Below, piece after piece: positions 25,447 to 34,556 of a DNA stretch of 64,000 nucleotides. The notes under the pieces are model-generated. The model ran no database searches and was not told where the DNA came from. It worked only from the letters and a program-made list of their open reading frames with translations. Both the position numbers and the translations under genes were made by a program. The stretch is from CAVTLG01 sp963735495 (GTDB taxonomy: Bacteria > Chloroflexota > Ktedonobacteria > Ktedonobacterales > Ktedonobacteraceae), in assembly GCA_963735495.1 (NCBI GenBank), contig CAVTLG010000009.1, positions 744,001-808,000 of the forward strand. Direction: 5' to 3'. Numbering within the stretch: position 1 is the first letter of the stretch; each line of letters begins with the position of its first letter.

Positions 25447-28400
25447 GTGTATCTCAAACGTTTGGAAATGCTCGGGTTTAAAAGTTTTGCTTCGCGTACA
25501 CTGCTCGAATTCAGTCCCGGCATCACGGCTGTCGTGGGACCAAATGGGGCTGGCAAGTCAAATGTTGCTGACTCCATGCGCTGGGTGTTGGGTGAGCAGA
25601 GCATGCGTCAGTTGCGCGGTAAGAAAAGCGACGACATCATTTTTGTCGGCGGACAGGGGAAAGCGCCATTGGGTATGGCCGAAGTCTCGCTGACGCTGGA
25701 CAATAGCACGGGCTGGGTTCCCTCTGAATACAGTGAAATTACGGTGACGCGGCGCAGTTATCGTTCGGGCGAGAATGAGTATCTGATCAATAAGCAGAAA
25801 GTGCGCCTCAAAGATGTCCTGCTACTGCTGGCTCAGGCGCGTATCGGTCACGATTCGTATACAGTTGTCGGGCAGGGTTTGATCGATGCCGCCTTAAGTT
25901 TGCGCGCTGAAGAGCGGCGGGGACTTTTTGAGGACGCAGCTGGCATTCGGCCTTTTCAGGTGCAGCGTGCGGATGCCGAGAATCGCTTGAAGCAGACCGA
26001 ACTGAACCTGGAGCGTTTGCGGGATATTGTCAGCGAGATTGAGCCGCGCTTAGCTCCACTAGCGGAGCAGGCGAAACGCGCTGTTGAGTTTGGACAACTA
26101 AATAGTGAGTTGCAAGAGGTCCTGTTATCCTGGTACGCCTTACAATGGCGGCGTTTGCGTACTACCAGAGAGCGAGCGGAGCGCGCAGAGCAAATGCAAG
26201 CACAACAGGTGCAGCAGGTAGAGGCTGATCTGCATGCGCTCAATGAGCAAGCAAATGCGCTACGCGCGCAGCGTCAGCATACCCAGGCGCGTATCAGTGA
26301 AGCGCGCAAGACCTGTAATGACGCCAACGATTTTGTGCAGAAGGTTGAGCGAGATCTGGCTGTCAGCGAAGAGCGTGTTATCGGCTTAGAGCGGCAACAT
26401 GGTGATTTTCAGCAGGAAGAGCGCCGTCTTCGTGAGCGTCTGATTGCCGTACAGAAACAAACAATTGATCTTGAGGAGCAGTGTGATCTCGCCGATGAAG
26501 CGGTCGATACAGGATCGGCCAACCTGGCGACGCAAGAGGCGCAGGTTGCCAGAGCGCAAAAAGAGTATGAGATGGACGAGCGTCGTCTGCGTTCTGCGCA
26601 GAATGACCTTGTCCAGGTGCAGGCCCGTTTAGGTTCTACGCAGACCGAGCTAGGACGTCTACAGAAGCAACTGGGAGAGCGCAACCGTACGCTGGCGGCC
26701 AGACGCGATACAATAGCGCAGGCGCAGCAATCCTTGCGTACAGTAGAGACGCGTCTGGTTGATGAGCGCTTGCGCCTGGATACTGCGCGCAATGAAGAGC
26801 AACAGGTCACGCAGCGCAAACAGGCAGTTGCGCGCACCATTGCTGATGCGCAGCAGGAGATAGATCGTCTAAAGAACCTGCTCAACGAAGCTGAGCGTCG
26901 TAAGCGGACGATTTCCGACCGTTTGAACATGTTAAAAAACTGGCGGCAGAGCTTGAGTGGCTATAGCGATGGTGTGCGAGCTTTATTACGAGCACCTGCG
27001 GGTAAGCTCTCTGGTCTGCTTGGTCCGGTACCGCAATTGGGCGTTGTGCCTGCCGGTATGGAGCTAGCATTAGAGGCAGCGCTTGGTCCATATATGCAAG
27101 CCGTCGTCGTGCAGACGCTGGCCGATGCTCGCCGGAGCCTTGAATATCTGCAGACCTCGAAGGCGGGCAAGGCGATGATTGCCTGGCTGGAACGTGACGA
27201 CGAGGATGAAGGCGTTGATGAAAGTGCGGACGAAATTAGCCTGATCCAGGAGCAGGTGGAGGGTGTGGTCCTGCAGCGCTTTCTGGAAGCATCGCCCGAG
27301 TTGCAGGAGAACGTCACGGGTTTTGCCTGGCGACTCGTGCAATGTGAGCCGCGCTATAGCGCACTATTCCGTCGTATGTTGCGCGGAGCGGTGGTTGCGC
27401 GCGATCTGAACGCCGCTCATGAATTGCTGGCCTGGGCGTTGCATTTAAGTACTTCTTCTGATACTGATCTGCCCTTTACCTCGGTTGTCACGCTCAAAGG
27501 CGAAGCCTTGCATGTCGATGGCTGGCTGACGGGTGGAGTGGGTAAGGATGGGGCTCAGCAAGGTCTATTGGCGTATGAACGAGAGTTGCGCGAGCTGCCG
27601 CAGCAGATGGATGAGCATAAAGCTTTAATTGACCAGATGAATAACTTGATCAGCGAAGTGCAACGGGCCCAGGAGGGACGGCGTGCGGAGCAGACTGCGC
27701 TGGATAAAGATTTACAGAAAATTGTTGCGCGTATCAATGAAGCGAACAGGGCGGTAGGCAACTCGCAGCGAGAGTTAGAACGTGTGCAAACAGAGATCCA
27801 ATTAGCGGCTTCGGTCGAGCAGCAGCTTGCCTCTGAAGTAGCTGGTCTGGAGCAAGAGGTTGTCGCAGCTCAGGAGCGAGCGCGGGCGCATGAGAAGTCT
27901 CAGCGTGAGATGACCGGTCTTGTTGAGGAGTTACAGTACGAGATGGAGGAACGCGCCACCTCTTTCCGTCGTCAGCAGGATGAACTCGGACGTGCCCGTA
28001 CCGCGCTGGCTGTGAAGCGTCAGGAAGCGAAATCATTGCGCCAGCAACTGGCGGCGCAGCGCGCGCAGGCGCAGGATTTAAAGTCCCAGGTTGAACAGCA
28101 GGTGGCGCGCATCAAGGAAGCTGGGCAGCGGCGGCAGGCGCTCCAGGAAGCTATTGAGCAGCAACGTAGCGCGCTCGAACAGTCGCGTACGCAGGCACGC
28201 AGTTTAGCCAATACCCTGCGTGAGATAGAGGGGGAACTGGCCGAGATTGACCAGCAGATTACGCTGCTGGAGCAGCAGCGGACGAAAAAACAGCAGTCCT
28301 TAAACGAACAAGAAAGCATCTATCGTCGCGCCTTGTTAGAAAGCCAGAAGGCGCGTGACGCGCTAGAAGGGTTGCTGGAGCAGTTGCAGGAAGAGATGGG

Positions 28401-29235
28401 GATCGCTGATCCTCAAGAGCTAGCAAATCATGTGTCTCGTGTGGAAGATGATCATGTGGTAGTGGAGCGCGAGGAGGATAGTGATACACAGAAGACGCTA
28501 AGTGATGAGCATGGCGAACTTTCAGGTGAGGAGGAAGCGCAATTGCGCCGTTACCGGCGTCGTATCGATATCTTGCGTAATCGACTGAAAGTCATGGGGG
28601 GCTGCGATGTGAATGCTCCTCAGCTCTACGAAGAAACGAAGACCCGCTATGAATTTCTTTCTGCGCAGATCACAGACATGGACCAGGCTGCCCAGCAACT
28701 GTACACAATCATTAGCCAGTTGGATGTGACCATGGCGCGGCAATTTGAAGTCACGTTCCAGGCTGTCAACGCGCGTTTCCGTGAGCATTTTACAACCCTC
28801 TTCAATGGAGGATCTGCACGTCTGGAACTGATCACTGCGAAGAGCGAGGAAGATGATTCCCCGGCACCATCCAGTATGCCTACCGGTGTCGATGTTATCG
28901 TGCAGCCGCCGGGCAAAAAAGTGCAGGATTTATCGTTGCTTTCAGGTGGAGAGAGGGCGCTGGTTTCCGCTGCATTGCTTTTTTCCTTATTAGAAATCAA
29001 CCCACCGCCATTTTGTCTGCTGGACGAAGTTGATGCCGCGCTCGACGAATCGAATGTCACGCGCTTCTGCGACATCTTAAAGCGCCTGGCGCAGCGTACC
29101 CAATTCATCGTCATCACACACAATCGTGTCACTATGACGGGCGCGCAAGTAATCTACGGCGTCTCCATGCGAGATAGTATCTCGCGTCTGCTCTCCATCC
29201 GTCTTGAGGAGGTAGCAGTGAGCGGTGACCGCTAA
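25447..29235 (+). CDS. smc: Chromosome segregation/condensin ATPase SMC
   Basis: A 1262-residue condensin subunit. Order: N-terminal ATPase half with Walker A GPNGAGKS (residues 31-38), a coiled coil rich in Glu/Gln/Arg to about 500, a hinge domain at roughly 515-700 (LSGLLGPVPQLGVVPAGM onward, with an unusual acidic insert DDEDEGVDE), a second coiled coil, and the C-terminal half with signature LSGGERALVSAAL (1165 onward) and Walker B FCLLDEVDAALDE. The start is GTG, preceded at some distance by AAGGA. No scpA or scpB is adjacent. Confidence 0.96.
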   Translation: MYLKRLEMLGFKSFASRTLLEFSPGITAVVGPNGAGKSNVADSMRWVLGEQSMRQLRGKKSDDIIFVGGQGKAPLGMAEVSLTLDNSTGWVPSEYSEITVTRRSYRSGENEYLINKQKVRLKDVLLLLAQARIGHDSYTVVGQGLIDAALSLRAEERRGLFEDAAGIRPFQVQRADAENRLKQTELNLERLRDIVSEIEPRLAPLAEQAKRAVEFGQLNSELQEVLLSWYALQWRRLRTTRERAERAEQMQAQQVQQVEADLHALNEQANALRAQRQHTQARISEARKTCNDANDFVQKVERDLAVSEERVIGLERQHGDFQQEERRLRERLIAVQKQTIDLEEQCDLADEAVDTGSANLATQEAQVARAQKEYEMDERRLRSAQNDLVQVQARLGSTQTELGRLQKQLGERNRTLAARRDTIAQAQQSLRTVETRLVDERLRLDTARNEEQQVTQRKQAVARTIADAQQEIDRLKNLLNEAERRKRTISDRLNMLKNWRQSLSGYSDGVRALLRAPAGKLSGLLGPVPQLGVVPAGMELALEAALGPYMQAVVVQTLADARRSLEYLQTSKAGKAMIAWLERDDEDEGVDESADEISLIQEQVEGVVLQRFLEASPELQENVTGFAWRLVQCEPRYSALFRRMLRGAVVARDLNAAHELLAWALHLSTSSDTDLPFTSVVTLKGEALHVDGWLTGGVGKDGAQQGLLAYERELRELPQQMDEHKALIDQMNNLISEVQRAQEGRRAEQTALDKDLQKIVARINEANRAVGNSQRELERVQTEIQLAASVEQQLASEVAGLEQEVVAAQERARAHEKSQREMTGLVEELQYEMEERATSFRRQQDELGRARTALAVKRQEAKSLRQQLAAQRAQAQDLKSQVEQQVARIKEAGQRRQALQEAIEQQRSALEQSRTQARSLANTLREIEGELAEIDQQITLLEQQRTKKQQSLNEQESIYRRALLESQKARDALEGLLEQLQEEMGIADPQELANHVSRVEDDHVVVEREEDSDTQKTLSDEHGELSGEEEAQLRRYRRRIDILRNRLKVMGGCDVNAPQLYEETKTRYEFLSAQITDMDQAAQQLYTIISQLDVTMARQFEVTFQAVNARFREHFTTLFNGGSARLELITAKSEEDDSPAPSSMPTGVDVIVQPPGKKVQDLSLLSGGERALVSAALLFSLLEINPPPFCLLDEVDAALDESNVTRFCDILKRLAQRTQFIVITHNRVTMTGAQVIYGVSMRDSISRLLSIRLEEVAVSGDR

Positions 29236-29239
29236 CTTT

Positions 29240-29330
29240 GCGGGGGAAACGTCGAGAGACTGGGTAGGGGCGTCACCTCGCGTGCGCCCCCGGGCGGAGG
29301 CAAGCGCCGCCCCTACCCGGTTTTTCCCGC
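29240..29330. repeat. Large REP-like hairpin after smc
   Basis: A perfect 11-bp stem GGGTAGGGGCG (29262-29272) with CGCCCCTACCC (29308-29318), an outer GCGGG/CCCGC pair (29240-29244/29326-29330), and a GC-rich interior. It starts a few bases after the smc stop and may also act as its terminator. GGGTAGGGGCG-type palindromes are dispersed repeats in many environmental genomes. Confidence 0.65.
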
Positions 29331-29433
29331 ATGGACGGAGAGCCAGGCACAATACACTCTTGCAATTTCAGCGCTACTCATGCATAATGCACGTGGAACA
29401 TTGAAGTGAGTTGATAAGGGAGGTTGTGGGTAT

Positions 29434-30963
29434 ATGTTAGCAATGGCACGTAGTTGCGCTATCGTCGGTTTAGAGGGCGCACTTGTTGAAGTAGAGGTGG
29501 ATCTATCGAATGGCCTGGCGGCTTTCATGATTGTTGGTTTGCCGGATGCCGCCGTCAATGAGGCTAAGGAACGGGTAAAAGCGTCAATTAAGAATAGTGC
29601 TTGTCTTTTCCCCTTCAAGCACATCACCGTCAATCTGGCCCCCGCTGATCTACGCAAAGAAGGTCCCGCATATGACTTGCCTATAGCCGTAGGAATATTG
29701 TTAGCATCGGGACAGATCAATCCCAACGAACAATTGGAGGATGCGCTCTTTCTCGGCGAGCTTTCTCTTGATGGCAGTGTACGTCATACGAATGGTATTC
29801 TGCCAATGGTGGCCTTTGCCAGTGAGAAGCACGTCAAGTCAGTGTTTGTGCCTGCGGCTGATGCTATTGAGGCGACGCTGATCGAAGGTGTAACCGTTTA
29901 TCCTGTCGAGACGCTGAGACAGCTTGTAGATCATTTTAACGGTGATCAGCGTATTGAGCCATATGCGCGCGATCCGCACATTTTAGATCATGTCGCTGAG
30001 ACCATGTATGCGCAGGATATGTCCTCGGTGCGTGGGCAGGAGCATGTGAAGCGAGCCTTAGAGATTGCTGCCAGTGGGGGACATAATATCTTAATGAGCG
30101 GACCGCCGGGATCGGGGAAGACGTTGCTGGCGCGTACCATGCCTTCTATCCTGCCGCGTATGGTCATTGAGGAGGCCCTTGACATCACGAAAATCTACAG
30201 CGTGAATGGCATGTTGCCGCCAGATAAGCCACTGATCTTGCAGAGGCCGTTCCGCTCTCCGCACCACACGATCAGCTACGCGGGACTGGTTGGTGGTGGG
30301 CGTGTCCCACGACCGGGAGAGATTAGCCTGGCACATCGTGGTGTGCTCTTTCTGGATGAACTCCCCGAATTTGGGCAGAACGTGCTAGAGGTATTGCGTC
30401 AGCCTTTGGAAGATAAACTCGTCACCATTTCGCGCTCGCAGGGTACCATCACCTATCCGGCGAATTTTATGCTTGTGGCTGCCATGAATCCCTGTCCCTG
30501 TGGTTACTATGGTGATCCGGTCAAAGAATGTGGCTGTTCGGCTACCTCTATCGCGCGTTACCAAAAGCGTATCAGCGGACCATTGCTAGATCGTATTGAT
30601 ATTCACATCGAAGTTCCGCGCGTTGATTACGAGAAACTGGCGGACAAGCGCCAGGTAGAGACCTCGGAGGTGATTCGTAAACGTGTACAAATGGCGCGCG
30701 ACAGACAATTACAGCGTTTTGCGCAAATGAAGTTGACCTGTAATGCCGAAATGGGTCCGGCTGAAGTCCATGATTTCTGTGAAGTGGAACCTGCGGCGCA
30801 AAAGTTGTTAAAGGCTGCTATGCAGCAACTGCACCTGTCTGCGCGTGCCTTCCACCGTGTTTTGAAGCTGGCGCGTACGATAGCAGATCTGAGTGATAGC
30901 GAAATCATTGCCACAAATCACCTGGCCGAAGCCATTCAATATCGGCCACGCATTGGTGCATAG
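29434..30963 (+). CDS. comM: YifB/ComM-family Mg-chelatase-like AAA+ ATPase
   Basis: A 509-residue protein. The N-terminal domain (about 1-165, LEGALVEVEVDLSNGLAAF...GLPDAAVNEAKERVK) is a Lon-type S5 fold as in ComM. The AAA+ core has Walker A GPPGSGKT, Walker B VLFLDELPEF and the typical PNPCPCGYYGD Cys-rich loop near residue 350. The C-terminal Mg_chelatase domain ends SEIIATNHLAEAIQYR. ComM is a hexameric helicase promoting branch migration of DNA taken up by transformation. Stand-alone, downstream of smc. Confidence 0.94.
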   Translation: MLAMARSCAIVGLEGALVEVEVDLSNGLAAFMIVGLPDAAVNEAKERVKASIKNSACLFPFKHITVNLAPADLRKEGPAYDLPIAVGILLASGQINPNEQLEDALFLGELSLDGSVRHTNGILPMVAFASEKHVKSVFVPAADAIEATLIEGVTVYPVETLRQLVDHFNGDQRIEPYARDPHILDHVAETMYAQDMSSVRGQEHVKRALEIAASGGHNILMSGPPGSGKTLLARTMPSILPRMVIEEALDITKIYSVNGMLPPDKPLILQRPFRSPHHTISYAGLVGGGRVPRPGEISLAHRGVLFLDELPEFGQNVLEVLRQPLEDKLVTISRSQGTITYPANFMLVAAMNPCPCGYYGDPVKECGCSATSIARYQKRISGPLLDRIDIHIEVPRVDYEKLADKRQVETSEVIRKRVQMARDRQLQRFAQMKLTCNAEMGPAEVHDFCEVEPAAQKLLKAAMQQLHLSARAFHRVLKLARTIADLSDSEIIATNHLAEAIQYRPRIGA

Positions 30964-31020
30964 TTTGGATCAGGAGGAGAGCACCGTAAAGGTATTCCCC
31001 TCCCATTTGCGCTATGTAAT

Positions 31021-31680
31021 TTAGCGCTTGGACTCTTCTTCGTTGCTGAGTACTTCGTCAACCAGACCATACTCGACAGCCTGCTGGGCGGTCAGGTAAT
31101 AGTTGCGGTCAGAGTCTTGCGTGATGCGCTCGATGGTTTGGCCGGTATGCTTGGCAAGGATCTCATACAGGCTGCGGCGTAGGCGCAAGATTTCGCGCGC
31201 GGTAATTTCGATATCGGCGGCCTGACCTTCAGCGCCACCGAGCGGCTGATGGATCAGGATGGTAGCATTTGGCAGTGCATAGCGTTTCTCAGCGGCCCCG
31301 CCAGCTAGCAGAACAGCGCCCATACTCATCGCCATGCCCATGCACACAGTAGAGACATCTGGACGTAGCCATTGCATGGTGTCGTAGATAGCCAATCCCG
31401 CGTAGATGACGCCGCCAGGGCTATTGACATACATGCTAATGTCCTTGGTGGCATCCTCGCTTTGCAGGTAGAGAAGCTGTCCAATGACGCTATTGGCTAC
31501 CATATCATTGATAGGTGTGCCGATAAAGATAATGCGCTCTTTCAGCAAGCGTGAGAAGAGGTCCCAGCCGATGGTCCCGCGTGGTGTATCCTCAACCACT
31601 TGAGGGATAATACCTCGTGGCTCCAGGAACTCACGCGACTCTTTGACCCATTTGGGGTCACGTGGATTAAACGTGCTCAT
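31021..31680 (-). CDS. clpP: ATP-dependent Clp protease proteolytic subunit
   Basis: A 219-residue serine protease subunit that forms the Clp degradation chamber with an AAA+ partner. The catalytic Ser119 lies in MGMAMSMGAVLL and His144 in ATILIHQPLGG; the Asp lies in TQDSDRN (189 or 191). The N-terminal extension of about 25 residues (MSTFNPRDPKWVKESREFLE) is longer than in the E. coli mature protein. The start at 31680 is fixed by AGGAG four to eight bases upstream; a longer frame to 31749 lacks this. It converges with comM. Confidence 0.95.
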   Translation of the reverse strand: MSTFNPRDPKWVKESREFLEPRGIIPQVVEDTPRGTIGWDLFSRLLKERIIFIGTPINDMVANSVIGQLLYLQSEDATKDISMYVNSPGGVIYAGLAIYDTMQWLRPDVSTVCMGMAMSMGAVLLAGGAAEKRYALPNATILIHQPLGGAEGQAADIEITAREILRLRRSLYEILAKHTGQTIERITQDSDRNYYLTAQQAVEYGLVDEVLSNEEESKR

Positions 31681-31832
31681 AATTACTCCTGAGTGTGTAC
31701 ATATCGTAAAGTGGTAGAGACTGCTGTCTATCCCTTTTCCCGGCAGCAACTGCTGGCTGACCAGGTATGTTTGCTCTCGCTATATCATAGCACATGCGGA
31801 GGATAACGTAGTATGGGACTGAGAATGTCTAG

Positions 31833-32222
31833 CGTCAAGCACGAAGGAGCTTGGCGTATGTTGAATTACGCAGAAACCGCTTGCATCTCTGCTTCCTGGT
31901 GTCGTTTCTCCCTCCACTGCCGCCAGCATCCTGGTCACCTGTCGAGTGGGTGTGGGCACGCTGGAAGCACAATGATGCGCTGAAAGCATTCCGGGCACGG
32001 ATGCGCGTCTACCGTGAGTAGGGCAAGAGCTTTGATGAGGCGCTTGGCTCTGTGAAAGACGGGAGCCTTACCGAGTGGGTGTATTTCCGTATGCATCTGC
32101 TTGGGAAGGAATGCATCACTGATGAAGTTCATCCTGCTAGGAAACGGTTGGATGAGGTAAAAAAACTATTAAAACAGTTGGTTATGGAGAGAGAAAAAAG
32201 CAGGGAGTCACCAAAGCCATGA
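31833..32222 (+). pseudogene. Decayed ORF overlapping the tnpB-like gene
   Basis: An open frame runs from 31833 to a TGA at 32220-32222, interrupted once by TAG at 32019-32021. It reads VEWVWARWKHNDALKAFRAR before the stop and FDEALGSVKDGSLTEWVYF plus ARKRLDEVKKLLKQLVME after it: charged, helical and clearly protein-like. No start codon with a ribosome site is seen. Its TGA overlaps the ATG of the tnpB-like gene (ATGA), as in a two-gene operon. The family is not recognised; it does not look like an IS200 Y1 transposase or a serine resolvase. A disrupted accessory gene of the element is the simplest reading. Confidence 0.45.
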
Positions 32223-33634
32223 AGAAGCGAAAGAAGCGGGCAAACAAAGGTGAGCCGCAGACCATCACGAAGGCGGTCACGCACATCGGGCTGGATGCTT
32301 CGAATCCAGGCAAGCTCGCTGTCCTCGATCAGCTTGCGCACGTCTTTCTTCCGCTTGTGCAGCGATACGTCACGCTCTTTTGCATCGATGAGACGCCTGA
32401 TGCCTTCTATGCCCCTTGCTTTCCGACTGAGCTTTCTGAACGATGGCATCGCGTGGCGATTCAACAAGCGGCTGGCATCGCCAAGAGTTGGCACACCAAT
32501 CGTGCCAATGCCTATCAAAGTTACTTAGACGAGTTTACAGAATATCAGGAACTGCAAGCGGGTGATGACGGTAAAGACGGAGCAGAAGAACCCACATGGC
32601 GAGAATGGGACGTTCCCACCTTGCGCGAAACCTGTATCCAGGGGAACTGCAACGTCATCAAGCTAGAGCCGTCAACTGACTCCACGTTTGATTACTGGCT
32701 CAAGGTGAGTACGCTGGACAAAGGTCATCCTCTCCTGGTTCCGGTGAAACTGGCTGATTATCATGTTGAGGCCCTGACCGACCCGGAGACGAAGCTACGC
32801 CATCCGATCAATAGCAGCGTCACGCTCAACCGTCGAGACAAGGCATGGTGGCTCACCCTCTCCTACGATGAGATGGTAGAGGTTGAAACGAAGTCTGATG
32901 CATCGGTCATTGGCATTGATGTCGGGATTGCCAATTTCCTCACCACCTCAGACGGGAAGCAGTACGGCACCTTCAACGGGAAGCTCCGCGAACGGCAGAA
33001 GCGAGATCGAGAGAAACGCCGCAGGAAGGCCAAGCTGAGATCATGCCTGGAAAAGAAGGGCGTGCCGAAAGACAAACTGCCTTCAACCAGCAGTATAACA
33101 GGCCAGCGTCTTACTCGCCATGTCAGACAAGAAATCAATCGGGCGGTCAACCTCTGCTTTGAGGAACATGATGGATGTCAGTTTGCTTACGAGCAGTTAT
33201 CGGTGGTCTCGATGCGCTTCAAAGCAAGAAGCATGAATGCGTACATGAGGGCTTCCAATTTGGGCCATATCCCTGACCAGATTGCCTGGAATGCCACCAA
33301 GCGTGGGGTAGCCGCTACCCGCGTCAGGAGTGCCTACTCGTCGCAGGAGTGCAACCGATGCCATTATGTGGATCGCAAAAACAGACCGAACCAGCAAACG
33401 TTTTGCTGCGTCGTCTGTCAGTGGACCCTGCATGCTGACCACAATGCCTCGGTGAATATTGCTGCTCGTTTGCACGATGAGGAATTACGGGCCTGCGGGT
33501 GCCGAGCCGAAATCAAGGCGTTGCTGCTCCGCCGACATGAGCAGTGGAAGCAAAAATACAGCTTGGTCGTAGTCCAAGCTCCCGTCCAGTTGAGTTTGTG
33601 GGCAAGCTCACAGGCTTCAACGGACGTAGGTTAA
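32219..33634 (+). CDS. TnpB-like RNA-guided nuclease with extended N-terminus
   Basis: A 471-residue TnpB/IS1341-type protein (usual length 350-420). The RuvC residues are all present: Asp234 (GIDVGIAN), Glu325 (FAYEQLSVV) and Asp407 (HADHNASVNIA). The zinc ribbon is Cys378-x2-Cys381 ... Cys397-x2-Cys400. The N-terminal region before RuvC-I is about 230 residues, longer than in the second TnpB of this window (188), and differs strongly in sequence. The C-terminus has a further tail of about 55 residues. The start overlaps the stop of a decayed ORF. The downstream DNA folds into an RNA-like structure. There is no TnpA and no CRISPR nearby. Confidence 0.85.
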   Translation: MKKRKKRANKGEPQTITKAVTHIGLDASNPGKLAVLDQLAHVFLPLVQRYVTLFCIDETPDAFYAPCFPTELSERWHRVAIQQAAGIAKSWHTNRANAYQSYLDEFTEYQELQAGDDGKDGAEEPTWREWDVPTLRETCIQGNCNVIKLEPSTDSTFDYWLKVSTLDKGHPLLVPVKLADYHVEALTDPETKLRHPINSSVTLNRRDKAWWLTLSYDEMVEVETKSDASVIGIDVGIANFLTTSDGKQYGTFNGKLRERQKRDREKRRRKAKLRSCLEKKGVPKDKLPSTSSITGQRLTRHVRQEINRAVNLCFEEHDGCQFAYEQLSVVSMRFKARSMNAYMRASNLGHIPDQIAWNATKRGVAATRVRSAYSSQECNRCHYVDRKNRPNQQTFCCVVCQWTLHADHNASVNIAARLHDEELRACGCRAEIKALLLRRHEQWKQKYSLVVVQAPVQLSLWASSQASTDVG

Positions 33635-33699
33635 AGCTGGTTTCGTGGGCAATGGAATAGTTGTCCATAAAATTAGCAACTATGCAACCAGCTTTGCAG

Positions 33700-33780
33700 T
33701 GAAGGAACTATTCAGGCCTGTTGGACAGCTCAGCGTAGCGACAAGCCCTTGCGGTTGTCGTGGCCAACCTGAATTGTTCT
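33700..33780 (+). ncRNA. Candidate omegaRNA-like structure after the tnpB-like gene
   Basis: An outer stem ATTCAGG (33710-33716) with CCTGAAT (33768-33774), then TTGG (33721-33724) with CCAA (33764-33767), encloses a hairpin CGACAA/TTGTCG (33739-33744/33755-33760). TnpB guide RNAs are transcribed from just this place, over and beyond the gene's 3' end. The remainder of 33635-34017 shows no gene and no clear element end. Confidence 0.45.
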
Positions 33781-34017
33781 CTTGCACGCCCTGGACCGCC
33801 TTAGTGCATTTTCCCTTGACCTCTTAGGGTTTCGTGTATATACTATCTCTCTAAAGAGGCTGTAGGCATCTCTGTTCTTTAGATAGAGTTCGTTTGAGGG
33901 TGCTGAATTAGGGGAAAAGATAGGTATTCTTCCTCATGACATCTCTCTTGCTTGCTTCTATGCTGTACATAGCATACGTGTCGGGATCGCAAACATTTTC
34001 TCAAGGAGGCATTACTC

Positions 34018-34404
34018 ATGCGTGTACGTCCTGTCTTCTTATTCATTCTGCTCTTCTCATGTATAAGTGTGCTGCTCTTCGCTGCCTCCTTGCGTTCAGA
34101 TATCCCTGCGATACTACAGGTGCACCTGGACCAGTCGCATCCCTCGTCGCACCATGTTACAAGACTGCTCGTCCATTTGAGTGATGAGGAGGGCTTGCCG
34201 ATTAATAGTGCGCAGGTTGTTTCGCGTGTGAACATGACAAACATGGATATGGGTATGCATGTGTTGCAGGCAAAAGAACTGGGTAGTGGTGAATACATTG
34301 AGCAACTCCAATTAGACATGGCTGGCCCCTGGGCTATTATCATCACGGTACAGGCGGCAGGTTTTGCCCCATTGAGGCAGGTCATGCAGGTGCAGGTGAT
34401 CTGA
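34018..34404 (+). CDS. Membrane-anchored YtkA/FixH-like protein
   Basis: A 128-residue protein. An N-terminal membrane anchor or signal (VFLFILLFSCISVLLFAASL) is followed by an extracytoplasmic beta-domain with MDMGMHVLQAKELGSGEYIE and MAGPWAIIITVQAAG, the pattern of YtkA-like/FixH domains often found with copper-handling genes. The segment MTNMDMGMH is Met-rich and could bind Cu(I). AAGGAGG lies eight bases before the ATG. It lies about 150 bp upstream of the CopC/CopD fusion, whose C-terminus carries the same kind of domain, so the two likely act together. Confidence 0.78.
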   Translation: MRVRPVFLFILLFSCISVLLFAASLRSDIPAILQVHLDQSHPSSHHVTRLLVHLSDEEGLPINSAQVVSRVNMTNMDMGMHVLQAKELGSGEYIEQLQLDMAGPWAIIITVQAAGFAPLRQVMQVQVI

Positions 34405-34556
34405 CGCCATACCTTCCCACCGCTTTTACCTCGCACTTCTCTGTTGTCCGGCTTTCAATCAGGCCCTTGATCCTGTACAATAGACACACACACAAGCGTG
34501 TCAGGTCTCATGGACTGATTCGGCTTGCAGTTGAAAATAGAGGCGTTTTATTTGGT

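Noticed and set aside
32295..32312. tRNA T-loop-like CTTCGAATCC
   Set aside because: It lies in the coding region of the tnpB-like gene; no acceptor or anticodon stem can be built around it.
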